Assembly (NCBI RefSeq): GCF_021731985.1
Contig: NZ_JAKFWH010000039.1
Coordinates: 1-36,955, forward strand
DNA from: Nitrosomonas sp.
GTDB lineage: Bacteria; Pseudomonadota; Gammaproteobacteria; Burkholderiales; Nitrosomonadaceae
Direction: 5' to 3'
Length of the DNA stretch: 36,955 nucleotides
The translations under genes were made by a program, and so were the position numbers. The notes under the pieces are model-generated. The model was given only the letters and a program-made list of their open reading frames with translations, was not told the DNA's origin and did no database searches. The number at the start of each line of letters is the position of its first letter. Within the stretch, counting starts at the first letter, position 1. Below, piece after piece: positions 16,090-24,873 of the stretch.

Positions 16090-18954
16090 ATGCAGCTTAC
16101 GACAGAACATATCAACCTCAAGCCTGTTTCCGGAAGTCAAAGTTTTACCGATTCCAGTCACCAAAATTCCCTTTTTTCTCAGTACAGAGTCATCCGCCGT
16201 AACGGTGCGGTGGTGGCTTTTGAGCCGGGAAAAATTACGGTTGCGATGACCAAGGCGTTCATCGCGGTCGATGGCGGTCAGGGTGCGGCGTCGGTCAGGG
16301 TGCGCGAGGTGGTTGCGGGATTGACCAATGATGTTGTGGGCGCATTACTGCGCCGCCAGCCGGATAGCGGTACTTTCCATATTGAAGATATTCAGGATCA
16401 GGTTGAGCTGGCTTTGATGCGCTCGGGCGAACACGATGTGGCGCGTGCTTATGTGCTGTATCGTGAAGACCGTGCGCGTGAAAGGGCCAAGCTCAAACAG
16501 AAATCCGCTGCTGAAGTGGCGGCAGAAACACTGTATGTGGTGGATAACGGGCAAAGAGTGCCATTGGATATGGCCCGATTATCCGCATTGATCGAGTCTT
16601 CCTGCAGTGGATTGGGAAATACCGTCGATGCCTCGCTGATTCTGAAAGCCACAGTAAAAGATTTGTATGACGGTGTACCGCTGGATGAAGTCAGGAAATC
16701 CGTGATTCTGTCTGCGCGCGTTTTGATCGAGAAAGATCCTGCCTATAGTTATGTGACGGCACGATTACTGTTGAATAACATGCGTTACGAAGTGCTGGGC
16801 GAGGAAGTTTCGCAGCAAATGATGCAAGCGCAATATAAAGATTACTTTCCGGTTTTCATCAAACGCGGTATTGAGGCCGATCTTCTGGATGAGCGCCTGG
16901 CGCAGTTTGATTTGACGCGTCTGGCCGAAGTACTCGATGCGGCGCGTGATTTGCAATTTGATTATTTGGGATTGCAGACTCTGTATGACCGCTATTTCCT
17001 ACACATCAAAGAAAACCGTATTGAATTGCCGCAAGCGTTTTTTATGCGCGTGGCGATGGGGCTGGCGCTGAACGAAATCGACCGGGAAGCGCGCGCGATT
17101 GAGTTTTATCACGTGTTATCCAGTTTTGATTTCATGAGCTCGACGCCGACTTTGTTCAATTCCGGCACTTGCCGCTCGCAATTGTCATCGTGCTACCTCA
17201 CCACGGTGCCGGACGATCTGGACGGCATTTACGAAGCGATCAAGGAGAATGCCTTGCTGGCCAAATATGCCGGCGGATTGGGCAATGACTGGACCGCAGT
17301 GCGCGCCATGGGTGCACGCATCAAAGGCACCAACGGCAAATCGCAGGGTGTCGTGCCTTTCCTTAAAGTGGTATCGGATACGGCGGTCGCGGTGAATCAA
17401 GGCGGCAAACGTAAGGGGGCGGTATGCGCGTATCTGGAATGCTGGCATCTGGATATCGAGGAGTTTCTCGAATTGCGCAAAAATACCGGCGACGACCGCC
17501 GCCGCACGCATGACATGAATACCGCCACTTGGATTCCCGATTTGTTCATGAAACGAGTCATGGATGGTGGCGATTGGACTTTGTTCTCGCCTTCGGATGT
17601 GCCGGATTTGCACGAAAAATTCGGTCAGCAGTTTGAGCAAGCGTATTTAGCGTACGAAGCCAAAATCGAGCGCGGCGAGCTGGAGCTCTACAAAAAAATC
17701 CCGGCAGTGCAATTGTGGCGCAAGATGTTGAGCATGCTGTTTGAAACAGGGCATCCATGGATTACTTTTAAAGATCCATGCAATATCCGCTCGCCGCAAA
17801 ATCATGTCGGGGTGGTTCACAGCTCGAACTTATGCACGGAAATCACCTTGAATACCAATGACAAGGAAATTGCCGTGTGCAATCTCGGTTCGGTGAATCT
17901 GGTGGCGCATTTGAAAGACGGTGCGCTGGATCTGGACAAGCTGAAACGCACGGTGAGTATTGCGATGCGCATGCTGGATAACGTCATCGATATCAATTTC
18001 TACGCAGTGGCCAAAGCCAGAAATGCCAACCTCAAGCACCGGCCGGTCGGATTAGGCATTATGGGATTTCAGGATTGCCTGCATCAACTAGGCATTCCTT
18101 ATAGTTCGAATGCCGCAGTGGAATTTGCCGATCGTTCGATGGAAGCGGTGGCGTATCAGGCTTATTGGGCTTCCACCGAACTGGCGGAAGAACGCGGTTG
18201 CTATAGTTCGTACAAAGGCAGCTTGTGGGATCGCGGCATTCTTCCGCATGACACGCTCGAAATACTGCGAAAAGAGCGTGGCGGTTTTGTCGAAGCGGAT
18301 TTGTCCACGACGCTGGATTGGGATGCGTTGCGTCAGCGTATTAAAAATCATGGCATGCGTAATTCCAATTGCCTGGCGATTGCGCCTACCGCTACGATAT
18401 CCAATATCATTGGCGTTTCAGCCAGTATTGAGCCGACTTACCAGAACTTATATGTCAAATCCAATCTGTCCGGTGAATTCACGATCACCAATCGATCTTT
18501 GGTCGATGATTTGAAGAAACTCAATCTGTGGGATGAGGTCATGATTTCGGATCTGAAATATTTTGACGGTGCCATCAGCAAAATAGACCGTATTCCGGAG
18601 AGTATTCGCACGCTGTATGCCACCGCATTCGAAATGGAACCGTATTGGCTGATCGAAGCCGGTGCGCGGCGGCAAAAATGGATTGATCAATCGCAATCGC
18701 TGAATATTTATATGGCAGGCGTTTCCGGTAAAAAACTGGATGACACATATAAATTGGCTTGGATTCGTGGTCTAAAGACCACTTACTATTTGCGTTCGAT
18801 GGGGGCGACAGCCGCCGAGAAATCGACAGTGCGCGCCGGTTCACTGAATGCAGTGCCTGCCGATGGCGGTATGGCTAAAGTGGCGATGGAAGTATCGACT
18901 GTCGAAATCAAATACTGCGCGATCGATGATGAAAGTTGCGAATCGTGCCAATAA
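16090..18954 (+). CDS. nrdA: Ribonucleoside-diphosphate reductase, class Ia, large (alpha) subunit
   Basis: This 954-residue catalytic subunit reduces ribonucleoside diphosphates to deoxy forms. Two ATP-cone-type allosteric domains are visible, at about 32-124 (RVIRRNGAVVAFEPGKI) and about 148-235 (VDNGQRVPLDMARLSALI), as in some proteobacterial NrdA proteins. The redox-active pair is C361 (SGTCRSQ) and C597 (AVCNLGS). The radical site N-x-C-x-E is N580-C582-E584, so C582 is the thiyl-radical cysteine. The tail ends C950-E-S-C953-Q, the shuttle cysteines reduced by thioredoxin or glutaredoxin. AGGAG precedes the ATG by nine bases. nrdB follows after 33 bases, forming an operon probably controlled by NrdR. 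Confidence 0.97.
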   Translation: MQLTTEHINLKPVSGSQSFTDSSHQNSLFSQYRVIRRNGAVVAFEPGKITVAMTKAFIAVDGGQGAASVRVREVVAGLTNDVVGALLRRQPDSGTFHIEDIQDQVELALMRSGEHDVARAYVLYREDRARERAKLKQKSAAEVAAETLYVVDNGQRVPLDMARLSALIESSCSGLGNTVDASLILKATVKDLYDGVPLDEVRKSVILSARVLIEKDPAYSYVTARLLLNNMRYEVLGEEVSQQMMQAQYKDYFPVFIKRGIEADLLDERLAQFDLTRLAEVLDAARDLQFDYLGLQTLYDRYFLHIKENRIELPQAFFMRVAMGLALNEIDREARAIEFYHVLSSFDFMSSTPTLFNSGTCRSQLSSCYLTTVPDDLDGIYEAIKENALLAKYAGGLGNDWTAVRAMGARIKGTNGKSQGVVPFLKVVSDTAVAVNQGGKRKGAVCAYLECWHLDIEEFLELRKNTGDDRRRTHDMNTATWIPDLFMKRVMDGGDWTLFSPSDVPDLHEKFGQQFEQAYLAYEAKIERGELELYKKIPAVQLWRKMLSMLFETGHPWITFKDPCNIRSPQNHVGVVHSSNLCTEITLNTNDKEIAVCNLGSVNLVAHLKDGALDLDKLKRTVSIAMRMLDNVIDINFYAVAKARNANLKHRPVGLGIMGFQDCLHQLGIPYSSNAAVEFADRSMEAVAYQAYWASTELAEERGCYSSYKGSLWDRGILPHDTLEILRKERGGFVEADLSTTLDWDALRQRIKNHGMRNSNCLAIAPTATISNIIGVSASIEPTYQNLYVKSNLSGEFTITNRSLVDDLKKLNLWDEVMISDLKYFDGAISKIDRIPESIRTLYATAFEMEPYWLIEAGARRQKWIDQSQSLNIYMAGVSGKKLDDTYKLAWIRGLKTTYYLRSMGATAAEKSTVRAGSLNAVPADGGMAKVAMEVSTVEIKYCAIDDESCESCQ

Positions 18955-18987
18955 CCGAACGAATGAATAAGAAGAAAAGGAGTAAAC

Positions 18988-20184
18988 ATGCTGACATTTG
19001 AAGACGAACCCGTTAAAGCGCAAGCACCATTAACCATCGACCCATTGTTTCAAACGGACGCACAGGATTTTGATTTGCGGCCGCAAACGCCATTGCATGG
19101 ACAGGGCAGTGCTGCTGTACACGCCAACGCAGCAATTGCCGCTGAACCCGTAGCCGGAAGCGCCAACCGGCGCGTCTCGGTTGAAGACAAGCAAATCATC
19201 AATTGCAACGCCGACGTCAATCAACTCGTGCCGTTTAAATACAAATGGGCGTGGGATAAATATCTGGGCGCGTGCGCCAATCATTGGATGCCGCAGGAAA
19301 TCAGCATGAGCCGGGATATTTCTTTGTGGAAGGATCCCAATGGCTTGACCGAGGATGAGCGCCGTCTGATCAAGCGCAACCTGGGCTTCTTTGTAACGGC
19401 GGATTCATTGGCAGCGAATAATATCGTACTGGGCACTTACCGGCATATTACCAATCCGGAGTGCCGCCAATATTTGTTGCGCCAGGCATTTGAGGAGGCC
19501 ATTCATACGCATGCGTATCAGTATATTGTCGAATCGCTGGGTCTGGATGAAGGTGAAATCTTCAATGCCTATCATGAAGTGGCTTCTATCCGCGATAAGG
19601 ACGAGTTTCTGATCCCATTTATTGATACGCTGACCGATCCGCATTTCAAGACGGGCACGCAAGAAACCGATCAGCAATTACTCAAAAGCCTGATTGTTTT
19701 CGCCTGCATTATGGAAGGGTTATTCTTCTATGTCGGTTTTACGCAAATACTCGCGCTCGGCCGGCAAAATAAAATGACCGGCGCCGCTGAGCAATATCAG
19801 TATATTCTGCGGGATGAATCGATGCATTGTAACTTCGGTATCGATGTGATCAACCAGATTAAAATGGAAAATCCGCATCTATGGACCAAAGCATTTCGCG
19901 ATGAAATCAATGAATTGATGCATAAAGCCGTGGCGCTGGAATACCGGTATGCCGAAGACACCATGCCCCGCGGCGTGCTGGGTATGAATGCGCCGATGTT
20001 CAAGGAGTATTTACGCTATATCGCGAATCGCCGTTGCCAGCAAATCGGTTTGGATATTCTTTACCCGAACGCCAACAATCCGTTCCCGTGGATGTCGGAA
20101 ATGATCGATCTGAAGAAGGAAAAGAATTTCTTTGAGACGCGGGTGACCGAATATCAAACCGGCGGGGCGCTGAATTGGGAATGA
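18988..20184 (+). CDS. nrdB: Ribonucleoside-diphosphate reductase, class Ia, small (beta, radical-bearing) subunit
   Basis: This 398-residue R2 protein has the di-iron ligands and radical tyrosine in register with class Ia R2: D139, E170, H173 and Y177 within [11 protein letters not shown], and a second helix with FACIMEG and [11 protein letters not shown]139 to E170 is 31 residues, the same spacing as D84-E115 in E. coli. The N-terminal ~75 residues are an extension of low conservation. AAGGAG at 18977-18982 supports the ATG. It supplies the tyrosyl radical to NrdA, encoded immediately upstream. No flavodoxin-like NrdI or NrdH accompanies it, consistent with class Ia rather than Ib. Confidence 0.96.
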   Translation: MLTFEDEPVKAQAPLTIDPLFQTDAQDFDLRPQTPLHGQGSAAVHANAAIAAEPVAGSANRRVSVEDKQIINCNADVNQLVPFKYKWAWDKYLGACANHWMPQEISMSRDISLWKDPNGLTEDERRLIKRNLGFFVTADSLAANNIVLGTYRHITNPECRQYLLRQAFEEAIHTHAYQYIVESLGLDEGEIFNAYHEVASIRDKDEFLIPFIDTLTDPHFKTGTQETDQQLLKSLIVFACIMEGLFFYVGFTQILALGRQNKMTGAAEQYQYILRDESMHCNFGIDVINQIKMENPHLWTKAFRDEINELMHKAVALEYRYAEDTMPRGVLGMNAPMFKEYLRYIANRRCQQIGLDILYPNANNPFPWMSEMIDLKKEKNFFETRVTEYQTGGALNWE

Positions 20185-20266
20185 GGGTTGTTGAATAATC
20201 GCAATCGGTGTCGATTCAGTTTAGGCGATATTTTTTGATTTATTATGATTATACCGTAACAAGCCA

Positions 20267-21154
20267 ATGAGTCTCGCCTTACAAAAAGTCACCGACGCAG
20301 AGTTACGAAGTATCTGCAAAGAACGAATCGAAGCTCTTGAGCATTGGCTTCGTCGCCTAATAGATGACCAATTGGCGCCAACATACGGTGATTACTTCAC
20401 GTATACCGATGCAAATGGCAGTCGTCTAATTAAGAAAAACCTGTCAGATCAGGTTAGAAATCGTCGAACGAATGAGCCTACTCGCTACCCTCGCGAAATT
20501 GACGCGGTATTGCTAAAGGATGCCGTAGACATCATCTGTAAGGAAGAATTATTTAGCAAGCATTTCAAGAAGCCGCTCTCAGAAGCTTTTCCAAATGGAC
20601 GAGAGGAAGCGAAAACGTTTCTCTGTCGCCTACTTGTTCCTCGAAACTATCTTGCGCACGCAAATGCAATTAGTATTAGGCAAGCTGAACAAATCGTCTG
20701 CTACGTAAACGACGTCATCGAATCCCTGAAAAATTATTACCGTGAGTGCGGAATGCATCAAGATTACAATGTACCTCTAATCCTCAAGGTAACCGACTCG
20801 TTTGGGCAAGTATTTACGCGCAGTCAGTTTAGACCGTGCCACGATGGCGGAATTATGAAGACGTTTCTTGATCAATCTCAATATTTTCTCCATCCATATG
20901 ACACGCTAGTTCTTGAGCTGGAAGTAGATCCGTCATTCAATCCTGATACCTATACTCTCACCTGGGGATCAGCAAAAGATCATGGATTATCCTCCCGGAC
21001 CGGTCCTCGCATTGTTATTCCAATTACGAACAAGCACGTCTGTCAGCAGTTTGACATTCAGTGTCGGTTGACAACTAAGAACGATTGGCATCGCATGAAC
21101 AATGAAGCCGATGACTTTCTAATGCTCCATTATAAAGTTTTACCACCTAAATGA
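20267..21154 (+). CDS. HEPN-domain protein (Swt1-like HEPN), possible RNase
   Basis: This is a 295-residue protein. The N-terminal ~165 residues are helical and end with the HEPN signature R-N-Y-L-A-H (R-x4-H), within LLVPRNYLAHANAISIRQAE and followed by a helix (YVNDVIESLKNYYR). This matches the Swt1-like HEPN type. HEPN proteins with an intact R-x4-6-H motif are commonly RNases in toxin-antitoxin, abortive-infection and CRISPR contexts. The C-terminal half (~170-295) is strand-rich with several Trp and His residues (TLTWGSAKDHGL, TTKNDWHRMNNEADDF) and is not recognised. There is no adjacent nucleotidyltransferase (MNT) or other partner. It lies 82 bases after nrdB and is followed by the tandem repeat array. 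RNase activity is inferred. Confidence 0.7.
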   Translation: MSLALQKVTDAELRSICKERIEALEHWLRRLIDDQLAPTYGDYFTYTDANGSRLIKKNLSDQVRNRRTNEPTRYPREIDAVLLKDAVDIICKEELFSKHFKKPLSEAFPNGREEAKTFLCRLLVPRNYLAHANAISIRQAEQIVCYVNDVIESLKNYYRECGMHQDYNVPLILKVTDSFGQVFTRSQFRPCHDGGIMKTFLDQSQYFLHPYDTLVLELEVDPSFNPDTYTLTWGSAKDHGLSSRTGPRIVIPITNKHVCQQFDIQCRLTTKNDWHRMNNEADDFLMLHYKVLPPK

Positions 21155-21188
21155 AGGTATCAGGGCATAACCTTGCGTCACCGGATGC

Positions 21189-22283
21189 AGCTCGTAGGTT
21201 GGGGAGAGGTACGAACCCCAACATCAACAAAATCGCCAATCGTTGGGTTTCATTTTATTCAACCCAACCTACGGGTTGTTGCCATTGAAGATGACGCGGT
21301 GCTCGGCGGCAGTATGGGGGTTTTATATTCCGCTCATAATGTTGGTTGCAATCGCGAGGAGCCTTGTAATCGGATAAAACGTTTAGTAGTCGTGTCAACT
21401 CGGACAGAAAACGTCATATATGCAATGAATGAAACGCTAAACCGGAATTTTATGAGAACACTAAATTATTCGTCACACCGGCGAAGGCCGGTGTCCAGTT
21501 CTTTGATTTTTCTGGATTCCGGCCTTCGCCGGAATGACAAGTTTAGAGTAATTTAGAGCTCGTAGGTTGGGGTGAGGCACGAACCCCAACATCAACAAGG
21601 TCGCCAATCGTTGGGTTTCATTTCATTCAACCCAACCTACGGGTTGTTGCCATTGAAGATGATGCGGTGCTCGGCGGCAGTATGGGGGTTTTATATTCCG
21701 CTCATAATGTTGGTTGCAATCGCGAGGGGCCTTGTAATCGGATAAAACGTTTAGCAGTCGTGTCAACTCGGACAAAAAACGTCATATATGCAATGAATGA
21801 AACGCTAAACCGGAATTTTATGAGAATACTAAATTATTCGTCACACCGGCGAAAGCCGGTGTCCAGTTCTTTGATTTTTCTGGATTCCAGCCTTCGCCGG
21901 AATGACAAGTTTAGAGCTCGTAGGTTGGGGTGAGGTACGAACCCCAACATCAACAAGGTCGCCAATCGTTGGGCTTCATTTCATTCAACCCAACCTACGG
22001 GTTGTTGCCATTGAAGATGATGCGGTGCTCGGCGGCAGTATGGGGGTTTTATATTCTGCTCATAATGTTGGTTGCAATCGCGAGGAGCCTTGTAATCGGA
22101 TAAAACGTTTAGCAGTCGTGGCGACCTCGGACAGAAAGCGTCATATATGCAATGAATGAAACGCTAAACCGGAATCTTATGAGAATACTAAATTATTCGT
22201 CACACCGGCGAAAGCCGGTGTCCAGTTTGTTGGTTTTTCTGGATTCCGGCCTTCGCCGGAATGACAAGTTTAGAGTAATTTAG
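21189..22283 (+). repeat. Three tandem copies of a composite ~360-bp repeat
   Basis: Units run 21189-21556, 21557-21914 and 21915-22283 (368, 358 and 369 bases). Each begins AGCTCGTAGGTTGGGG and carries two inverted repeats. In unit 1 the first pairs CGTAGGTTGGG (21193-21203) with CCCAACCTACG (21263-21273). The second is a perfect 14-bp pair CCGGCGAAGGCCGG (21478-21491) and CCGGCCTTCGCCGG (21519-21532). Units are nearly identical; unit 2 lacks about ten bases at its end. Both hairpin types resemble widespread proteobacterial intergenic repeats. Short open frames inside the units (starting LGGSMGVLYSAHNVG) repeat with the units and are not credible genes. Confidence 0.9.
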
Positions 22284-22313
22284 CGACTCCTTAGTAAACC
22301 AGCCCCCCAATGT

Positions 22314-22442
22314 ATCCATATAGTGAGGTAACTACCCATGCAAACCCGTGAAGAACGCGTCACAATGGGCGTGGTTAAAGTACCCGCCGCAGCGTTGTGG
22401 GGCGCGCAAACGCAGCGCTCGTTGCAGAATTTCAAGAAATAA
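22314..22442 (+). pseudogene. Duplicated 5' end of fumC (first 34 codons plus leader)
   Basis: The 124 bases at 22314-22437 match 23285-23408 closely, including the GTGAGGTAA leader and the ATG. The encoded peptide, [15 protein letters not shown] and so on to SLQNFK, is the FumC N-terminus; it ends at a TAA (22440-22442) where homology stops. Scattered substitutions (for example R-V-T-M for R-D-T-M) show that the duplication is not recent. The toxin-antitoxin pair lies between this fragment and the intact gene. Confidence 0.88.
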
Positions 22443-22473
22443 AGCTTCACAGAGACCCTAACTCTTATATTTT

Positions 22474-22513
22474 TTGTTAAAACACTTATTTTAGGCTTAT
22501 AATAATAAGTGTG
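22474..22513 (+). promoter_or_regulatory. Promoter and operator of the toxin-antitoxin operon
   Basis: A -35-like TTGTTA (22474-22479) and a consensus -10 TATAAT (22498-22503) are separated by 18 bases. A perfect 9-bp inverted repeat, ACACTTATT (22482-22490) and AATAAGTGT (22504-22512), brackets the -10 box and reaches the toxin GTG at 22511. This is the expected layout for autorepression by the antitoxin. The predicted transcription start falls at or within a base or two of the GTG, so the message may be leaderless. Confidence 0.65.
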
Positions 22514-22768
22514 AATGATATTGACTGGAAACCCAAAGCGCTTAAGCAGGTTGAGAAAATCAAGGTTGCCGCCGTGCGCAAAAGAATTTTTACAGAAGTT
22601 CAGTCGTTGGCTGATTTTCCGGATTGCCAAGGTGTCAAGAAACTTGCCAGTCATACGTATAGCTACCGGCTGCGGGTTGGTGATTACCGGGTATTTTTCG
22701 AGTTTGATGGCAGCGTGCATGTTATTGATATTGAAGAGGTGAAAAAACGCGATGAGCGCACTTATTAA
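22511..22768 (+). CDS. RelE/ParE-superfamily toxin of a type II toxin-antitoxin pair
   Basis: This is an 85-residue protein. The fold is recognisable from the N-terminal helices (DWKPKALKQVEKI), the middle block (FPDCQGVKKLASHTYSYRLRV) and the C-terminal strands Y-R-V-F-F-E and VHVIDIEEVKKRDERTY. These are the conserved Y-R-x-R-x-G-D-Y-R-x-x-F and I-x-x-V-x-x-R-x-x-x-Y elements of RelE/ParE/HigB toxins. The family cleaves ribosome-bound mRNA (RelE/HigB) or poisons gyrase (ParE); which applies cannot be read here. The toxin gene comes first and overlaps the antitoxin gene by 17 bases, the higBA-like order. The start is GTG 22511; there is no upstream ribosome binding site, consistent with a leaderless start. 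Confidence 0.88.
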   Translation: MNDIDWKPKALKQVEKIKVAAVRKRIFTEVQSLADFPDCQGVKKLASHTYSYRLRVGDYRVFFEFDGSVHVIDIEEVKKRDERTY

Positions 22769-23084
22769 TTACCAAACTATCCTGGATAGCAACGGAAAAC
22801 CGGCTTTTGTCGTCGTGCCTTATGCTGAGTTTGTCAAACTTCCCGGCGTAGTACGCCCGGGCATGATTCCCAACGAGGTTGTCGGTAAACGCATCATGAA
22901 TGAAGTCAGTATGCTCGCCGCCTGGCGCGAATACCTGATGCTGACGCAAGAGGAAATGGCTAAACGCATGGGGATTACGCAAGCCGGTTACGCGCAGATC
23001 GAAGCTGCCAAACGCCCGCGCAAGGCGACACTTGAGAAAGCCGCAACGGCTATGGGTATTACCTTGGATCAGCTCGCGTATTGA
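22752..23084 (+). CDS. HTH (XRE-type) antitoxin
   Basis: This is a 110-residue protein. The C-terminal half is a Cro/C1-type helix-turn-helix (MLTQEEMAKRMGITQAGYAQ, then IEAAKRPRKATLEK). The N-terminal ~40 residues (ILDSNGKPAFVVVPYAEF) resemble the short N-terminal segment that often accompanies antitoxins of RelE-type toxins. It would neutralise the toxin encoded just upstream and, with it, bind the 9-bp inverted repeat at 22482-22512. A GAGGTGAAAA ribosome binding site inside the toxin gene precedes the ATG. It ends 48 bases before the first copy of the 148-bp inverted-repeat element. Confidence 0.88.
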   Translation: MSALINYQTILDSNGKPAFVVVPYAEFVKLPGVVRPGMIPNEVVGKRIMNEVSMLAAWREYLMLTQEEMAKRMGITQAGYAQIEAAKRPRKATLEKAATAMGITLDQLAY

Positions 23085-23132
23085 AGGGCGAGTTTGGGTT
23101 AAGCAAAATCGCAATCATGGTCAACCAATCCC

Positions 23133-23280
23133 TTAACAGGTTGTTGAAAAACGTTTTCGAGGCAGCCGATGCAAGGCAAAAACAGGCGAAAAAGCGCAGT
23201 TTATGCTTAATAAATGAGCATTTTGAGCCTGTTTTTAACGCCGCAGCGGCAACGCAGATAGTTTTTCAACGGCCTGTTAA
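23133..23280 (+). repeat. 148-bp inverted-repeat element, copy 1 (MITE-like)
   Basis: The ends TTAACAGGTTGTTGAAAAAC and GTTTTTCAACGGCCTGTTAA are 20-bp inverted repeats with two mismatches. A second copy in the same orientation lies at 24701-24848, also 148 bp. No gene is inside. It sits between the antitoxin stop and the fumC leader. Confidence 0.85.
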
Positions 23281-23308
23281 TTCATCCCATTTAGTGAGGT
23301 AATTACCC

Positions 23309-24694
23309 ATGCAAACCCGTGAAGAACGCGACACCATGGGCGTGGTCGAGGTGCCCGCCGAAGCATTGTGGGGCGCGCAAACGCAGCGCTCGTTGCAGAA
23401 TTTCAAGATTTCAAGCGAGCATATGCCGGTTGCGTTGATTCATGCCTTGGCCAAGGTTAAACGTGCCGCCGCCAAGGTCAACCACGATTTGGGGTTGCTC
23501 AACGCCGCTAGCACTGCAGCGATTATCGAAGCCGCCGATGAAGTGATCGCCGGTCATTTCGACGATCAGTTTCCGTTGGTGGTATGGCAAACCGGTTCCG
23601 GTACGCAGACCAACATGAACGTGAACGAAGTGCTGGCGAACCGGGCTTCGGAAATTCTTGGCGGCGGGCGTGGCGCCAGCCGGATCGTGCATCCGAACGA
23701 CGAGGTCAACAAAGGTCAATCGTCGAATGATGTGTTTCCGACCGCGATGCATGTTGCTGCAATGCAGGAATTGCAGCAACGGCTGATTCCGGCGATTCAG
23801 CAATTGCGTGACACATTGGCGGGCAAATCGCAGGCGTTCGACAGCATCGTCAAAATTGGCCGTACGCATTTACAGGATGCTACGCCGTTGACGCTGGGAC
23901 AGGAATTTTCCGGCTACGTGGCGCAACTGGATCATGGCCTGCGCCATGTTGAGGCCGCAATGGCGCATGTGTGCGAACTGGCACTGGGTGGCACGGCGGT
24001 CGGCACCGGATTGAACGCGCACCCGGAATTCGCCGTGCGCGTCGCCACCGAATTGTCGCGTCTGACCGGTTTGCCGTTTGTCACCGCACCGAATAAATTC
24101 GAGGCGCTGGCGAGTAACGATGCATTGGTGCATGCGCACGGCGCGTTAAAAACGCTGGCGGCGTCACTGATGAAAATTGCCAATGATATTCGCTGGCTGG
24201 CATCGGGGCCGCGTTGCGGCATCGGCGAATTACGCATCCCCGAAAACGAACCGGGTAGCTCCATCATGCCGGGCAAAGTCAATCCGACGCAATCGGAAGC
24301 GATGACCATGGTGTGCTGTCAGGTGATGGGCAACGATGTCGCGGTCAACATGGGCGGTGCACTGGGGAATTTCGAATTGAACGTGATGAAGCCGCTGATT
24401 ATTCATAATTTCCTCCAAAGCGTGCGATTGCTCGCCGATGCCATGGTCAGTTTCAACGAGCACTGCGCCGCCGGCATCGAAGCGAATATCGAACGGATCG
24501 ATGCGTTGATGCAGCACTCGCTGATGCTGGTGACGGCGTTGAATCCGCACATCGGTTACGACAAAGCCGCCGAGATTGCCAAAAAGGCGCATCGCGAAGG
24601 CATCACGCTCAAAGCGGCTGCGATTGCCACCGGGTATGTCACTTCAGAACAATTTGAATCCTGGGTCATTCCAGAGAAAATGGTAGGAAAGTAG
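23309..24694 (+). CDS. fumC: Fumarate hydratase, class II
   Basis: This 461-residue TCA-cycle enzyme interconverts fumarate and L-malate. It is an iron-independent homotetramer in the cytoplasm. Visible family blocks are [20 protein letters not shown], the H-P-N-D-x-V-N-x-x-Q-S-S-N-D segment, the [20 protein letters not shown] block, and the superfamily signature [13 protein letters not shown] at 316-328. The serine pair S317-S318 is in register with catalytic Ser318 of E. coli FumC. A GTGAGG ribosome binding site precedes the ATG. The gene is bracketed by two copies of the 148-bp element, and its own 5' end is duplicated about 970 bases upstream. Its original promoter may be displaced. Confidence 0.97.
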   Translation: MQTREERDTMGVVEVPAEALWGAQTQRSLQNFKISSEHMPVALIHALAKVKRAAAKVNHDLGLLNAASTAAIIEAADEVIAGHFDDQFPLVVWQTGSGTQTNMNVNEVLANRASEILGGGRGASRIVHPNDEVNKGQSSNDVFPTAMHVAAMQELQQRLIPAIQQLRDTLAGKSQAFDSIVKIGRTHLQDATPLTLGQEFSGYVAQLDHGLRHVEAAMAHVCELALGGTAVGTGLNAHPEFAVRVATELSRLTGLPFVTAPNKFEALASNDALVHAHGALKTLAASLMKIANDIRWLASGPRCGIGELRIPENEPGSSIMPGKVNPTQSEAMTMVCCQVMGNDVAVNMGGALGNFELNVMKPLIIHNFLQSVRLLADAMVSFNEHCAAGIEANIERIDALMQHSLMLVTALNPHIGYDKAAEIAKKAHREGITLKAAAIATGYVTSEQFESWVIPEKMVGK

Positions 24695-24700
24695 GGCGGT

Positions 24701-24848
24701 TTAACAGGCCTTTGAAAAACGTTTTCGAGGTGGCCGATGCAAGGCAAAAACAGGAGAAAAAGCGCAGTTTATGCTTAATAAATGAGCATTTAGAGCCTAT
24801 TTTTAACACCGCAGCGGCAACGCAGATAGTTTTTCAACGGCCTGTTAA
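24701..24848 (+). repeat. 148-bp inverted-repeat element, copy 2 (MITE-like)
   Basis: Same orientation and length as the element at 23133-23280, starting six bases after the fumC stop and ending 25 bases before the transporter ATG. The ends TTAACAGGCCTTTGAAAAAC and GTTTTTCAACGGCCTGTTAA have one mismatch. It may act as the fumC transcription terminator because the whole element can fold back. Confidence 0.85.
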
Positions 24849-24873
24849 TTGCCCTGTTCTTACGGTACACACT

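Noticed and set aside
21189..22283. CRISPR array or repeated small genes
   Set aside because: The units are ~360 bp direct copies with no short repeat-spacer pattern, and the short frames inside differ only as the repeat does and lack ribosome binding sites.
22515..22742. Alternative 75-residue frame starting at ATG 22515
   Set aside because: It lies out of frame inside the toxin gene and its composition is not protein-like, while the GTG 22511 frame matches the RelE/ParE pattern.
24712..24873. N-terminal extension of the UMF1 transporter frame
   Set aside because: These residues are a translation of the 148-bp repeat, and the same peptide appears at the other copy. The family starts at ATG 24874.
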